Shown piece by piece: positions 41,206 to 49,857 of a DNA stretch of 64,000 nt. The stretch comes from Sphingomonas panacis (GTDB taxonomy: Bacteria > Pseudomonadota > Alphaproteobacteria > Sphingomonadales > Sphingomonadaceae), in NCBI RefSeq assembly GCF_001717955.1, contig NZ_CP014168.1, positions 2,451,501-2,515,500 of the forward strand, written 5' to 3'. The position numbers were made by a program, and so were the translations under genes. Within the stretch, counting starts at the first letter, position 1; every line of letters begins with the position of its first letter. Below the pieces are notes generated by a model. It made no database searches and was not told where the DNA came from. It worked only from the letters and a program-made list of their open reading frames with translations.

Positions 41206-41352
41206 GCCTGAAATCGCGCCTCCCGCTGTCCTACACCCCGCTTGATACGCTATGTTCGCGTGGCCATCTCCCTTGCCTGAGTCCGCCGCCGCCATCCCGC
41301 CCACCGCGTGCTGGATAGGCAACGTTAGCCATCTTTGCCCCTCGAGGTTCGC

Positions 41353-42738
41353 ATGACCGACACCCGCACCGAAACCGATTCGCTCGGCGCGATCGACGTC
41401 CCCGCCAGCGCCTATTGGGGCGCGCAGACCCAGCGCAGCATCGAGAATTTCCCGTTCGGCGCGGCCGAGCGGATGCCGATCGGCATCATCCACGCGCTCG
41501 CGATCGTGAAGCAGGCGGCGGCGCGGGTGAACCGCCGCCACGGCCTGCCGCCGGAGATCGCCGACGCGATCGACACCGCCGCCGCCGAGGTGATCGCAGG
41601 GCAACACGACGACCAGTTCCCGCTCGTCATCTGGCAAACCGGCAGCGGCACGCAGAGCAACATGAACGTCAACGAGGTGATCGCCGGTCGCGCCAACGAG
41701 ATCCTTACGGCCAAACGCGGCGGCAAGGCGCCCGTCCACCCCAACGACCACGTCAACATGAGCCAGTCGTCGAACGACAGCTTCCCGACCGCGCTCCACA
41801 TCGCCGCCGCGCTCGCCGCGACCCGCGCGCTGGTTCCCGCGCTCGAACAGCTCGAAGCCTCGCTGCTCAAGAAGGTCGAGGCGTGGGGCGATATCGTCAA
41901 GATCGGCCGCACGCACTTGCAGGACGCGACCCCGGTCACGCTCGGCCAGGAATTCTCGGGCTATTACGCGCAACTCCGGCTCGCGCGGACGCGGATGGTG
42001 CCGCTGATCGAGCATGGCCTGTGCAAGCTCGCGCAGGGCGGGACGGCGGTCGGCACCGGCCTCAACACGCCGCCGGGCTTCGCCGAGGACATCGCCGCCG
42101 AGATCGCGTCCCTCACCGGCCTGCCGTTCGAGACCGCGCCGAACAAGTTCGAGGCGCTGGCGACACACGATACGCTCGTCGATTTCTCCGGTCGCCTCAA
42201 CACGCTCGCGGTCGCGCTCACCAAGATCGCCAACGACATCCGCCTGCTCGGCTCGGGGCCGCGCTCTGGGCTGGGGGAGATCGACTTGCCCGCCAACGAA
42301 CCCGGCAGTTCGATCATGCCCGGCAAGGTCAACCCGACCCAGTGCGAGATGCTGACGATGGTCGCCGCGCAGGTGATCGGCAACCATCAGGCGGTGACCG
42401 TCGGCGGGCTTCAGGGGCATCTCGAACTCAACGTGTTCAAGCCGCTGATCGGCGCCGCCGTGCTGCGCTCGGTCGATCTGCTCAGCGTCGGCATGGCGAG
42501 CTTCGCGGAGCGGTGCGTCGAGGGAATCGAACCCAATCGCGGGCGAATCGCCGAACTGGTCGATCGCTCGCTGATGCTGGTGACCGCGCTCGCGCCCGAG
42601 ATCGGCTATGACAACGCCGCCAAGATCGCCAAGCACGCGCACGCCGAAGGGCTGACGCTCAAGGAAGCCGGGCTGGACCTGGGTCTAGTCGATGCCGACA
42701 CGTTTGACCGGCTGGTGCGCCCCGAAACAATGGTGTGA
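41353..42738 (+). CDS. fumC: Class II fumarate hydratase
   Basis: Interconverts fumarate and malate in the TCA cycle; a homotetramer without iron-sulfur cluster. A 461-residue protein with TQRSIENFP, the site residues in [13 protein letters not shown] and [19 protein letters not shown], and the superfamily signature [12 protein letters not shown] prefer the Met at 41353; another is six codons upstream. Confidence 0.97.
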   Translation: MTDTRTETDSLGAIDVPASAYWGAQTQRSIENFPFGAAERMPIGIIHALAIVKQAAARVNRRHGLPPEIADAIDTAAAEVIAGQHDDQFPLVIWQTGSGTQSNMNVNEVIAGRANEILTAKRGGKAPVHPNDHVNMSQSSNDSFPTALHIAAALAATRALVPALEQLEASLLKKVEAWGDIVKIGRTHLQDATPVTLGQEFSGYYAQLRLARTRMVPLIEHGLCKLAQGGTAVGTGLNTPPGFAEDIAAEIASLTGLPFETAPNKFEALATHDTLVDFSGRLNTLAVALTKIANDIRLLGSGPRSGLGEIDLPANEPGSSIMPGKVNPTQCEMLTMVAAQVIGNHQAVTVGGLQGHLELNVFKPLIGAAVLRSVDLLSVGMASFAERCVEGIEPNRGRIAELVDRSLMLVTALAPEIGYDNAAKIAKHAHAEGLTLKEAGLDLGLVDADTFDRLVRPETMV

Positions 42739-42750
42739 TTTCGCAACCAG

Positions 42751-42853
42751 CTCCCCTCCCTTGAACAAGGGAGGGGCCGGGGGTGGGTTGGTTCGCGAGC
42801 GAAGGTGCCGCCCCGCCACGAGCCGACCCACCCCCGCCCCCTCCCTTCCAGGG
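42751..42853. repeat. Palindromic repeat pair, right arm split by ISAs1
   Basis: The left hairpin CCCCTCCCTTGAACAAGGGA (from 42753) continues into GGGG and GGGGGTGGGT. An inverted partner (CCCACCCCCGCCCCCTCCCT, from 42828) should continue as TCCAGGGAGGGG. The insertion element begins after CTTCCAGGG, and the missing part AGGGGAG lies at 44060-44066. Confidence 0.75.
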
Positions 42854-44050
42854 CAGGGCTATCGCATTTGGCGGAGGAGGGTTGCGAGGTAGTGGTCATC
42901 CCATCCGGCGCGTTTGATTTTGGCGCGGATGGAAAGCTTTCTTGGATCGTGCTGGAGAAGGTTGAGGGCGAGCCTTCGCAGGAGGGCGAGGTTTTCGGCG
43001 CAGTGATCGGATCGGGTGTGGATGCGATCTTCGCCGAAGGCGACATCGAGCAGCCAGTGTTGCTGATTCTCGATCGTCCAGTGTGCCCTGATCACCCGAA
43101 GCGCCTCGCGCGGCGGCAGGAAGCGGGAGAGGATGGCATAGCGGGTGTCGGTTTGCTCCTCGCCTTTGACGCGGCGCAGACTGTCGATCCGCACGATGGC
43201 GCCCAGACCCTCGAAGCCATATCGATCGGCCCAGTCGGCGGGCGCGGGGACGACCCATGCCCGCCGCTCTTCGTATCTGCCATGCGCGGTCTCGCTGGTG
43301 CTGGCAGCCTGTGCGGCGTCGGGATCGGCGAGCAGATCCCGGATCGCGGCGTGCAGCGGTCCGCGATTGCCTTTGATGATCAGAGCATAGTCGCCACCGC
43401 GCGCCCGTATCGCCGAGACCGTCCGGCGGCTGGCATGCAGCGCATCGGCGGTAACCGTACAGCCGGTCAGGTCGAGCAGGGCGATGATCTCGCGGGCCGC
43501 GGTGACTTCGCTGCGATTATGCGCGCGGCACTGGCTCAGCACCAGCCGATGATCGGCCGCCCAGGCGCTCACCAGATGCAAAGGCATGGTGCGGCGCGCG
43601 CTATCGACGGCCCCCCGCAACGACTTGCCGTCGATGGCAATGATTGGCCCGGCGATCCCCTGGCGCTCCAGCGTTGCGGCAAAAGCACTGACGAAGCGCT
43701 GAAACGCCCGCTCGAACGACGGCGGATCGAGCGTGCGAAAGACCCGGCTGAACGTGTCGTGGCTCGGCGTTCCATGATCCAGCTTCAGGAACTGGCCAAG
43801 ACAGTCCCGCTTCGCCTCGCCGAACTCGGCGATATCGACGCATGTCTCGGCCCCACACAGCAGCGCGGCGAACGCGATCAGCAAGATATCCGGCAAAGCA
43901 TGGCTGCTGTTCGAACGTCGTGGGTCCGGCACGACATCGAACACCTCACGGAACCCGCGCATACCAATCTCCCCGGCAACCCAGGAGAGACTACAGAATC
44001 CAATCTATCAAACTTGGATAGCCCTCTCATCGCCAAATGCGATTCCCCTG
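42854..44050. mobile_element. ISAs1 family insertion sequence, 1197 bp
   Basis: The ends CAGGGCTATCGCATTTGGCG (42854-42873) and its imperfect complement (44031-44050) form terminal inverted repeats starting CAGGG. The element is flanked by a 9-base direct repeat CTTCCAGGG at 42845-42853 and 44051-44059. The complete flanks and intact transposase suggest a recent, possibly active copy. Confidence 0.92.
42859..43962 (-). CDS. ISAs1 family transposase
   Basis: A 367-residue DDE transposase. The N-terminus has VPDPRRSNSSHALPDILLIAFAALLCGAE, and the catalytic region has IAIDGKSLRGA, VTADALHASR and HWTIENQQHWLLDVAFGEDR. These follow the H-repeat/ISAs1 group. The stop codon sits inside the left terminal repeat. 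Full length, no frame break. Confidence 0.95.
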   Translation of the reverse strand: MRGFREVFDVVPDPRRSNSSHALPDILLIAFAALLCGAETCVDIAEFGEAKRDCLGQFLKLDHGTPSHDTFSRVFRTLDPPSFERAFQRFVSAFAATLERQGIAGPIIAIDGKSLRGAVDSARRTMPLHLVSAWAADHRLVLSQCRAHNRSEVTAAREIIALLDLTGCTVTADALHASRRTVSAIRARGGDYALIIKGNRGPLHAAIRDLLADPDAAQAASTSETAHGRYEERRAWVVPAPADWADRYGFEGLGAIVRIDSLRRVKGEEQTDTRYAILSRFLPPREALRVIRAHWTIENQQHWLLDVAFGEDRIHTRSDHCAENLALLRRLALNLLQHDPRKLSIRAKIKRAGWDDHYLATLLRQMR

Positions 44051-44121
44051 CTTCCAGGGAGGGGAGACGGAAGGAACAACCTTTCCCCTCGCGCTTTGAG
44101 CGCTCGAACAAGGAGACTCAC

Positions 44122-44343
44122 ATGAACTTCACCACTCTGATTGGTGCCGCGATCGGCGCAGCCATCGACGGTTCGGACGGCGAGGACAGCACCGTCGATG
44201 GCGCGATCGAGGGTGCGATCGTCGCGACCGTGGTGCGCGCGGCGATCCCGCTCGCGCTGACCTTCGCGACCGGCTGGCTGGTGCTGCGCGGCATCGGCAA
44301 GCTCAAGGATGCGGCGTTCGGCGCGTCGGAACCGCAGGCGTAA
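44122..44343 (+). CDS. Small membrane protein of unknown function
   Basis: A 73-residue protein with a good ribosome site (AAGGAG). It has an N-terminal glycine-rich stretch (LIGAAIGAAIDGSDGED) and one hydrophobic helix (AAIPLALTFATGWLVLRG) with a basic end. It lies 49 bases before gmk. The much longer frame extending upstream is antisense to the transposase and is not used. Confidence 0.7.
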   Translation: MNFTTLIGAAIGAAIDGSDGEDSTVDGAIEGAIVATVVRAAIPLALTFATGWLVLRGIGKLKDAAFGASEPQA

Positions 44344-44392
44344 GCGTCTTGGCGGGTTGACGGGGCAGGGCCGGGCGCGCCAGTAGCGCGCG

Positions 44393-45043
44393 ATGAGCGT
44401 ACATAACCCCGCCGACCCGCACGGCTTCAAGCGCCGTGGCGTGCTGTTCGTCCTGTCCTCGCCCTCGGGCGCGGGAAAATCGACGATCGCGCGCAAGCTG
44501 CTCGCCGACGAGACCGAGCTGCATATGTCGGTTTCGTACACCACGCGACCGATGCGCCCCGGCGAGGTGGATGGCGTCGATTACCATTTCGTCGATCTCG
44601 AGCGCTTCCGCGAGATGGTGTCGAACCACGAGTTCCTCGAATGGGCGCATGTCTTCGACCACCGCTACGGCACGCCCAAGTCACAGGTGTGGAGCGAGCT
44701 GGGCAAGGGCCACGACATCCTGTTCGATATCGACTGGCAGGGCGCGCAGCAGCTCCACCAGCTCGCCGGTGGCGACATCGTCCGCATCTTCATCCTGCCG
44801 CCCTCGATGGAGATCCTGCGCGAACGGCTCGAACGCCGCGCGACCGATTCGATGGCGGTGATCGACGCCCGCATGGCCCGCGCCGCCAACGAGGTGAGCC
44901 ACTGGGACGGCTATGATTACGTCCTCGTCAACGACGATGTCGAGGAATGCTTCGCCTGCGTGAAGACGATCCTCGCGGCGGAGCGGCTGAAGCGCTCGCG
45001 CCAGACCGGGATCATTGGGTTCATCCGCAAGCTGCTCCGCTGA
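44393..45043 (+). CDS. gmk: Guanylate kinase
   Basis: Phosphorylates GMP to GDP with ATP. A 216-residue protein with P-loop SPSGAGKST, SYTTRPMRPGEVDGVDYHFV for GMP binding, and DIDWQGAQQL. The start at 44393 gives the normal length. Confidence 0.97.
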   Translation: MSVHNPADPHGFKRRGVLFVLSSPSGAGKSTIARKLLADETELHMSVSYTTRPMRPGEVDGVDYHFVDLERFREMVSNHEFLEWAHVFDHRYGTPKSQVWSELGKGHDILFDIDWQGAQQLHQLAGGDIVRIFILPPSMEILRERLERRATDSMAVIDARMARAANEVSHWDGYDYVLVNDDVEECFACVKTILAAERLKRSRQTGIIGFIRKLLR

Positions 45044-45733
45044 TCACGCCAGACGCAGCAAATCCAGCACGCGAACGCCCGCGTCGAAATCGCGTTGCCG
45101 CACCGCGCGGGCATTCTCGGCAAGCGGGTCGCGGCCCCAGCGGTCGGCCTGGAACTCTTCGTCGACGATCGCCGCCGTCCACACATCTTCCGGGCTTGCC
45201 GCCCCCTCGATCAGCGCGAGCGCCGCGATCAGCGAGCCGCTGATCGTCACGATCGGCGACAGCGCGGCCAGTTCGAACGCGCCGCGCGCCGCAACCGCCT
45301 CGCCAAGCCGTGCCAGCGTCGCGGGCGGTTGCGCGCGGTGCATGATGCCGGTGACAACCTCGAAATGCACATCGTAGCGACGGCGCGCCCAATCCAGCAG
45401 CGGCTCCCACGCCGCCGCCTGCCGCGCGGCCAGTTCCTCGGGGTCTTCGGCGCGGTAGCAGAGCAGGTCGCTTTCGCCATACGCCGCGAGACCCGCCGCG
45501 AAGAGCGCCGTATCGCTTGCAATCCGGTCGATCGCCGCGTTGCCGAGTCCGGTCAGCGGCATCGCGCCGGGATCGATCGTCTCGCCGCACGCACGCCATT
45601 CGTCGGCAACCGCTTCGGCCAGCGCGTGCGTGGGCAGCAGCAGTGGCGCTCGACCGGGGGTCCGCAGCGGCTTGCCGTCGAGCCGGACGCCGCGTTCGGC
45701 ATCGACCGTCACGTCTTTCCAGAAACGCTTCAT
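45044..45733 (-). CDS. ATP12 family F1-ATPase assembly chaperone
   Basis: A 229-residue soluble chaperone that holds the F1 alpha subunit during assembly. Family features: MKRFWKDVTVDAERGVRLDGKPLRTP, ADEWRACGETIDP, and LLCYRAEDPEELAARQAAAWEPLL. The start overlaps the stop of the small membrane protein (ATGA). Last gene of the rluC-HAD operon. Confidence 0.92.
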   Translation of the reverse strand: MKRFWKDVTVDAERGVRLDGKPLRTPGRAPLLLPTHALAEAVADEWRACGETIDPGAMPLTGLGNAAIDRIASDTALFAAGLAAYGESDLLCYRAEDPEELAARQAAAWEPLLDWARRRYDVHFEVVTGIMHRAQPPATLARLGEAVAARGAFELAALSPIVTISGSLIAALALIEGAASPEDVWTAAIVDEEFQADRWGRDPLAENARAVRQRDFDAGVRVLDLLRLA

Positions 45734-45936
45734 TCGGGCGGCGTCCGCCAGCGGCGCGCGAGCGCGCGCGGCACCACCGCCATCATGAAGAGCGCCGACA
45801 GCACCAGCGCCGTGCCGATGATTTTCGGAACCACCGCGTCGGTGCGCGCGATCAGGATCAGCCCCAGCACCGCCCCCGCCGTAGCCGCCAGCCGCGCTCC
45901 GACGATGATCGACCAATGTTTCGCGTCGTCGTTCAT
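45730..45936 (-). CDS. Small two-helix membrane protein
   Basis: A 68-residue protein with two hydrophobic helices (about 14-28 and 35-56) and a basic C-terminus. Four-base overlaps with the HAD gene and the ATP12 gene show it belongs to the operon. I recognise no family. Confidence 0.7.
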   Translation of the reverse strand: MNDDAKHWSIIVGARLAATAGAVLGLILIARTDAVVPKIIGTALVLSALFMMAVVPRALARRWRTPPE

Positions 45937-46589
45937 GCCACCATCAACCCGGTCAGCGCGGACACTTCACTGGCGACTGCATGCGCGCCCGCCGCGTGCA
46001 GTTCATGCGGCGAATGGTAGCCCCAGCCGACGCCGAGCGCGCGCGTGCCGGCAGCCCGCGCCATCAGCATGTCGTAGCTGGTGTCGCCGATCATTACCGT
46101 CGTTTCTGGTGCCGCACCCGCATCCGCCATCGCCTGCTCGATCATCGACGGGTGCGGCTTGGAGGGGTGGCGGTCGGCGGTCTGGAGCGTGATGAAACGC
46201 GCGGTCAGCCCGTGTTTCGCGAGAACATGCGCCAGCCCGCGATCGGACTTGCCGGTCGCCACCCCAAACAGCCAGCCGTCCGCCCCAAGCTGGTCGAGCG
46301 CGTCGATAATCCCGTCGAAGAGCGGTTCGTCGGCAAGCGCACCGGTGCTGCGCATTTCGAAGAACCGAGCCTTGTAATCGGTAGCGAGCGCATCGTGCTG
46401 CGCCGCCTCCGCCTGCGGTAGCAGCGCCTGCATCGCTTCGACGAGGCTGAGACCAACAATCCGCCGGATCGCGTCGCGTTCCGGCACGTCGATCCGGTGC
46501 AGCGCGAACGTATCCTCGACTGCGCGGCAGATATTTGCCTGGCTATCGACCAGCGTGCCGTCGCAGTCGAACAGAGCGAGCCGGTTCAT
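45933..46589 (-). CDS. HAD family hydrolase (phosphoglycolate phosphatase-like)
   Basis: A 218-residue phosphatase. Motif 1 is LFDCDGTLVDSQ (nucleophile Asp), motif 2 a Thr in GVATGKS, motif 4 VMIGDTSYDM; a helical cap lies between. The start at 46589 overlaps the previous stop (ATGA). The substrate is not determined; phosphoglycolate or a similar small phosphate ester is likely. Confidence 0.9.
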   Translation of the reverse strand: MNRLALFDCDGTLVDSQANICRAVEDTFALHRIDVPERDAIRRIVGLSLVEAMQALLPQAEAAQHDALATDYKARFFEMRSTGALADEPLFDGIIDALDQLGADGWLFGVATGKSDRGLAHVLAKHGLTARFITLQTADRHPSKPHPSMIEQAMADAGAAPETTVMIGDTSYDMLMARAAGTRALGVGWGYHSPHELHAAGAHAVASEVSALTGLMVA

Positions 46590-46879
46590 AGGGCGCGCAT
46601 CCATCGCGCGATGTCGCGCCCGCCGGACGCGTCCGCACCATCCGCCGCCGCCAGTCGTGCCGCTTCGGGTTTGTTCTGCCCGAGTTTGAGCGTGCCGCGC
46701 CACGCCTGCACCTCCAGCGTGAAGCCGACGATGCCCTGCGTCATGCGGTCGAACAGCGCGGCGTCCATCTTGTCCCGCGTCCATGGCGCTTTCGGCGCGA
46801 GCCGCGCCTCCTGCTCACCGGAGAGCGCGCGTATCGCGTTGTGGTCTTCCCGGCGGAAAGCGGAAGCGGGGTGCATCAC
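46586..46879 (-). pseudogene. PaiB-like FMN-binding regulator with internal deletion
   Basis: A 97-residue remnant. The first about 20 residues (MMHPASAFRREDHNAIRAL) match the start of PaiB family proteins, and residues from about 21 on (EQEARLAPKAPWTRDKM ... GIVGFTLEVQAWRGTLKLGQNKP) match their C-terminal quarter. The central about 110 residues, which bind FMN and carry the PTWNY-type motif, are absent. The frame and both ATGA overlaps are kept, so it may still be translated, but it cannot bind FMN as a normal PaiB does. Confidence 0.75.
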
Positions 46880-47325
46880 GCCGGCCGCGCGGGAAACTGC
46901 ATCAGGTTGATCATGCTCATAACCGTGTCACCCCGCTGATCGGTCACGGTCGTCCGCATCGTCACCGTGCCAAGCTGCGGCTTGCTGGCGGAGCGCCGTA
47001 CAGCGACGATCTCGCGCCGTGCGGTCAACGTAGCGCCCGGCCGCACCGGCTTCAGCCAGCGCAGTTCGTCCGCCCCGATGCCGAGCAACGGCGTGTCGCC
47101 GAACGGGTTGTTTGCGATGAAATCCCGCATCACCAGCGCGGCGACGTGCCAGCCGCTCGCGATCAGGCCTCCGAATCGCCCGGAGGCGGCGGCCTCCGGG
47201 TCGATGTGCATCGGCTGTGCGTCGTATTCGCGTGCGAACCGCACCACGTCCGCCTCTTCCACCACGAACCGCGTGCCGGTCCAGGCGTCGCCCGGGCTGA
47301 GATCGTCGAGGTACAGCGCGCTCAT
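46876..47325 (-). CDS. MaoC-like hotdog dehydratase
   Basis: A 149-residue hotdog-fold protein with the hydratase-2 type stretch REYDAQPMHIDPEAAASGRFGGLIASGWH (the Asp and His of the active site are in it). It probably hydrates an enoyl-thioester. It starts at 47325 with an ATGA overlap to rluC. Confidence 0.9.
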   Translation of the reverse strand: MSALYLDDLSPGDAWTGTRFVVEEADVVRFAREYDAQPMHIDPEAAASGRFGGLIASGWHVAALVMRDFIANNPFGDTPLLGIGADELRWLKPVRPGATLTARREIVAVRRSASKPQLGTVTMRTTVTDQRGDTVMSMINLMQFPARPA

Positions 47326-48431
47326 TTGGTCGGGGCACCGCGCCGCCGGCGTTCGCCCTTGCGGTCCTTGCGCACCGTCTTGGCGTGTTGCTTGGCCTGC
47401 TGTTTCTTCACCGCCTTGCTGGGGGGCGGGGGCGTGTCGAGCGGCATGTTGTCGCCGAGCATCTCCTCGAACCCGAAATGCTTGAGGCTTTCGGCGAAGT
47501 GGCGCGGCAGTTCGGCCTTGACGTCGATCACGCCGCCATCGGGATGATCGATGCGAAGGTTGCGCGAATGGAGGTGCATCTTGCGGCTGATGCTCCCGGT
47601 CAGGAACGCGGCCTGTCCGCCGTATTTGCCGTCGCCGACGATCGGATGGCCGATCGCCGCCATATGGACACGCAACTGGTGCGTGCGCCCCGTGTACGGG
47701 ATCAACTCGACCCATGCGCAGGTTGTGCCGGCGAGTTCGATCACGCGGTAGCGCGTGCGGGCGGGAGCGCCTTCGGCCTCGTCGACGTGCATCTTTTCGC
47801 CGCCCGAGCCGGGTTGTTTGGCGATCGGCAGCTCGATCATGCCGTCCTCGATCGAGGGCACGCCGACGACCAGCGCCCAGTAAATCTTCTTGGCGGTGCG
47901 CGAGGAGAAGGACTTCGAGAAGAACGCCGCCGCGCGGCTGGTGCGCGCGATCAGCAACGCGCCGCTGGTATCCTTGTCGAGCCGGTGGACGAGCTTGGGG
48001 CGCCCGTCGTAATCGTCCTGATAGGCGTCGAGCAGTCCGTCGACATGCTCGGTCGTCTTGGTGCCGCCTTGCGTGGCGAGGCCGGGCGGCTTGTTGAGGA
48101 CGATCGCCTGCGCGTCGCGGTGAATGACGAGTTCGCGCGCGAAGGCGATCTCGTCATCGCTTAACGGCGGACGTTCACGCTTCACCGGCGCGTCGGCGCG
48201 AACCGGCTCGGCCGGTGGTACGCGGATCGTCTGGCCGGTGGTGATACGGTCGCCCGGCGTAGCACGCGCGCCATCGACACGGAGCTGCCCGGTGCGCGCC
48301 CATTTCGCGACGGCGGTGAAGCTGGTGTCGGGCAGATGCCGCTTGAACCAGCGATCGAGCCGGATGCCGTCGTCGTCGGATTCGACGCGGAAGCTGCGAA
48401 CGTCGCCTTCGTTTCTCGGGGTCTCGCTCAT
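47322..48431 (-). CDS. RluA/RluC family pseudouridine synthase
   Basis: A 369-residue RNA-modifying enzyme. The N-terminal S4 domain (about 15-75, DGIRLDRWFKRHLPDTSF) precedes the catalytic domain with VHRLDKDTSGALLIA, where the nucleophile Asp lies, and PYTGRTHQLRVHMA. The last 40 residues are lysine- and arginine-rich, an RNA-binding tail. It probably modifies 23S rRNA. Its start overlaps the stop of the crcB remnant. Confidence 0.94.
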   Translation of the reverse strand: MSETPRNEGDVRSFRVESDDDGIRLDRWFKRHLPDTSFTAVAKWARTGQLRVDGARATPGDRITTGQTIRVPPAEPVRADAPVKRERPPLSDDEIAFARELVIHRDAQAIVLNKPPGLATQGGTKTTEHVDGLLDAYQDDYDGRPKLVHRLDKDTSGALLIARTSRAAAFFSKSFSSRTAKKIYWALVVGVPSIEDGMIELPIAKQPGSGGEKMHVDEAEGAPARTRYRVIELAGTTCAWVELIPYTGRTHQLRVHMAAIGHPIVGDGKYGGQAAFLTGSISRKMHLHSRNLRIDHPDGGVIDVKAELPRHFAESLKHFGFEEMLGDNMPLDTPPPPSKAVKKQQAKQHAKTVRKDRKGERRRRGAPTK

Positions 48432-48589
48432 GCCACGGCTCGCGCGGAAGACAGGCCGCCGATCACATCGGCCGCTAATGTACCAAAGGGAACGCTCGTC
48501 CCGAACAGCGTCGTCGTCAAACGGCCACCGTGCCGCCGCCCGGCGGTGCCGATCGCGCCACGCGTAAAGACCAGAAAAAATTGTGTCAT
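48428..48589 (-). pseudogene. crcB: Remnant of fluoride channel gene crcB
   Basis: A 53-codon frame starting MTQFFLVFTRGAIGTAGRRH and containing GRLTTTLFGTSVPFGTLAADVIGGL, the first helix region of CrcB/Fluc channels (about 125 residues when whole). After this it jumps to a short end ARAVA, as in the C-terminus of CrcB. The Asn of GTLxxNxxG is Asp here, and all later helices with the phenylalanine box are missing. Its stop still overlaps the rluC start, the usual crcB-rluC arrangement. It is too short for a channel. Confidence 0.72.
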
Positions 48590-48646
48590 GGCGCCCGTTA
48601 GCGCGGTTCGGCGCGAAAGAGAACCTGTGCTTAGGTTCGAGCCGCG

Positions 48647-49423
48647 TCAGCTTCCGTTGTTCGCCACCAGATCGACATCCGTTCCCCCATCTCGGCGCGT
48701 GGTGAGGAACAGCGCGAAGGCGGCGCCGTCTCGGCCGCGCGTGCCGCCGAGTACGTGCTGGCTGCCGTCGGCTTCATGCTCGGCGGCGAAGCCCGCGCCA
48801 GATGCGCGGGTGTAATACCAGTCGATCACGGTCTGAAGCGGGGCCGTAGTCGCGAAGCTGACCGCGCGGAGCGCGCACCCGTTTTCCGACGCACCGGCTG
48901 CTTCGCTGACTCGGGCATTCGGATAAAGTGGCAGATCGGCCGGGAGTCTTGTGGCCCAGTTCGCCGAATAGTGCATTTCGCCCGCGCAATTCGCGGTGCG
49001 CTTGTCCTTCTGGCGAGATGCCAGCGCCCCGAGTGTCAGCGACTGGCGCGCCGCCTCGCATTGCGGGCACGACCCGTCAGCCTTGGGCGCTGGTGCGGAT
49101 TTGAGCGTCTCGCTGGTACCGGCGCCCGCGCCGGTGGCGGCGCTGCTCGTGGCTGCTGTCACGCTATCAGCCGGGACCGCGCCCGAATACGGCTGGGCGG
49201 GCGGACGCACGGCATTGTCGTTGGCCTGCTGTGTGAGCGCGGGATCGACCATGATCTGATCGTGCAACGCCGCCATCATCGCTGGATCGCGGCCATTGCC
49301 GCTACCGGCATCGGCCAGTTGGTTGTCGAGCGAATCGAGATTGCTCTGCTCGGTGTTGCGCGCGCCGCAGCCGGCGGTCGCCAGCGCGAGCGCGAGCAGG
49401 GCGATCAGCCGGTTACCAGGCAT
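48647..49423 (-). CDS. Probable lipoprotein of unknown function
   Basis: A 258-residue protein with a lipoprotein signal (LIALLALALATAGC, lipobox Cys at about residue 19). A flexible part rich in Ala, Ser and Pro follows, then a globular C-terminal domain (about 145-258) with several Cys (CPQC, CAGE, CAL) and DLPLYPNARVSEAAG, TVIDWYYTRASGAGF. I prefer the start at 49423, which has GGGAG before it. No family recognised. Confidence 0.7.
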   Translation of the reverse strand: MPGNRLIALLALALATAGCGARNTEQSNLDSLDNQLADAGSGNGRDPAMMAALHDQIMVDPALTQQANDNAVRPPAQPYSGAVPADSVTAATSSAATGAGAGTSETLKSAPAPKADGSCPQCEAARQSLTLGALASRQKDKRTANCAGEMHYSANWATRLPADLPLYPNARVSEAAGASENGCALRAVSFATTAPLQTVIDWYYTRASGAGFAAEHEADGSQHVLGGTRGRDGAAFALFLTTRRDGGTDVDLVANNGS

Positions 49424-49578
49424 TCCAGACGCTCCCATTATCATTCGGGCGGACAATGCGCGCGCTTGACGTATTTTCGGTTAAGACGGAACGCAGGAAC
49501 GCGGTTAATTGCCGAAATCCCCGTTAACCAAGCTCGGCGCGCTTGCCTTGCGATGCAAGCGAAGTCATCCTGCTACCT

Positions 49579-49800
49579 ATGCTCAACCTGCTCTCTATTC
49601 TCGTCGGCGTGCTCGTCTTTTTCGGAGCGATCATCGGGTTCATCCCGTTTTTCGGCTGGTTCAACTGGCTGCTAATCCCGCTTGCCTTGTTCGGCGTGGT
49701 GCTGGGGATGCTGTCCTCGCACCGATCCGGGCGGAATCTCAATATCGTGTTGATCGTGTTCTGCGCGCTTCGTCTGATGATCGGCGGCGGGCTGTTCTAA
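49579..49800 (+). CDS. Small hydrophobic membrane protein
   Basis: A 73-residue protein of three hydrophobic helices (LSILVGVLVFFGAIIGFIPFF; WLLIPLALFGVVLGML; NIVLIVFCALRLMIGG) with a short basic loop SSHRSGR. A terminator follows directly. The upstream frame to 49543 adds 12 residues and is less likely. No family recognised. Confidence 0.65.
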   Translation: MLNLLSILVGVLVFFGAIIGFIPFFGWFNWLLIPLALFGVVLGMLSSHRSGRNLNIVLIVFCALRLMIGGGLF

Positions 49801-49806
49801 AACAAA

Positions 49807-49834
49807 GGCCCGGCGATCGCTCGCCGGGCCTTTT
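49807..49834. terminator. Bidirectional rho-independent terminator
   Basis: GGCCCGGCGA (49807-49816), loop TCGC, TCGCCGGGCC (49821-49830), then TTTT; an A-rich run (AAACAAA) lies on the other side. It serves both the gene on the left (plus) and the glycine-zipper gene on the right (minus). Confidence 0.9.
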
Positions 49835-49857
49835 GCTTGCTCGCCAGATCCCTCCGC

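Noticed and set aside
42805..44121. Plus-strand frame extending upstream of the small protein at 44122
   Set aside because: It is antisense to the ISAs1 transposase; only the last 73 codons look coding and have a ribosome site.
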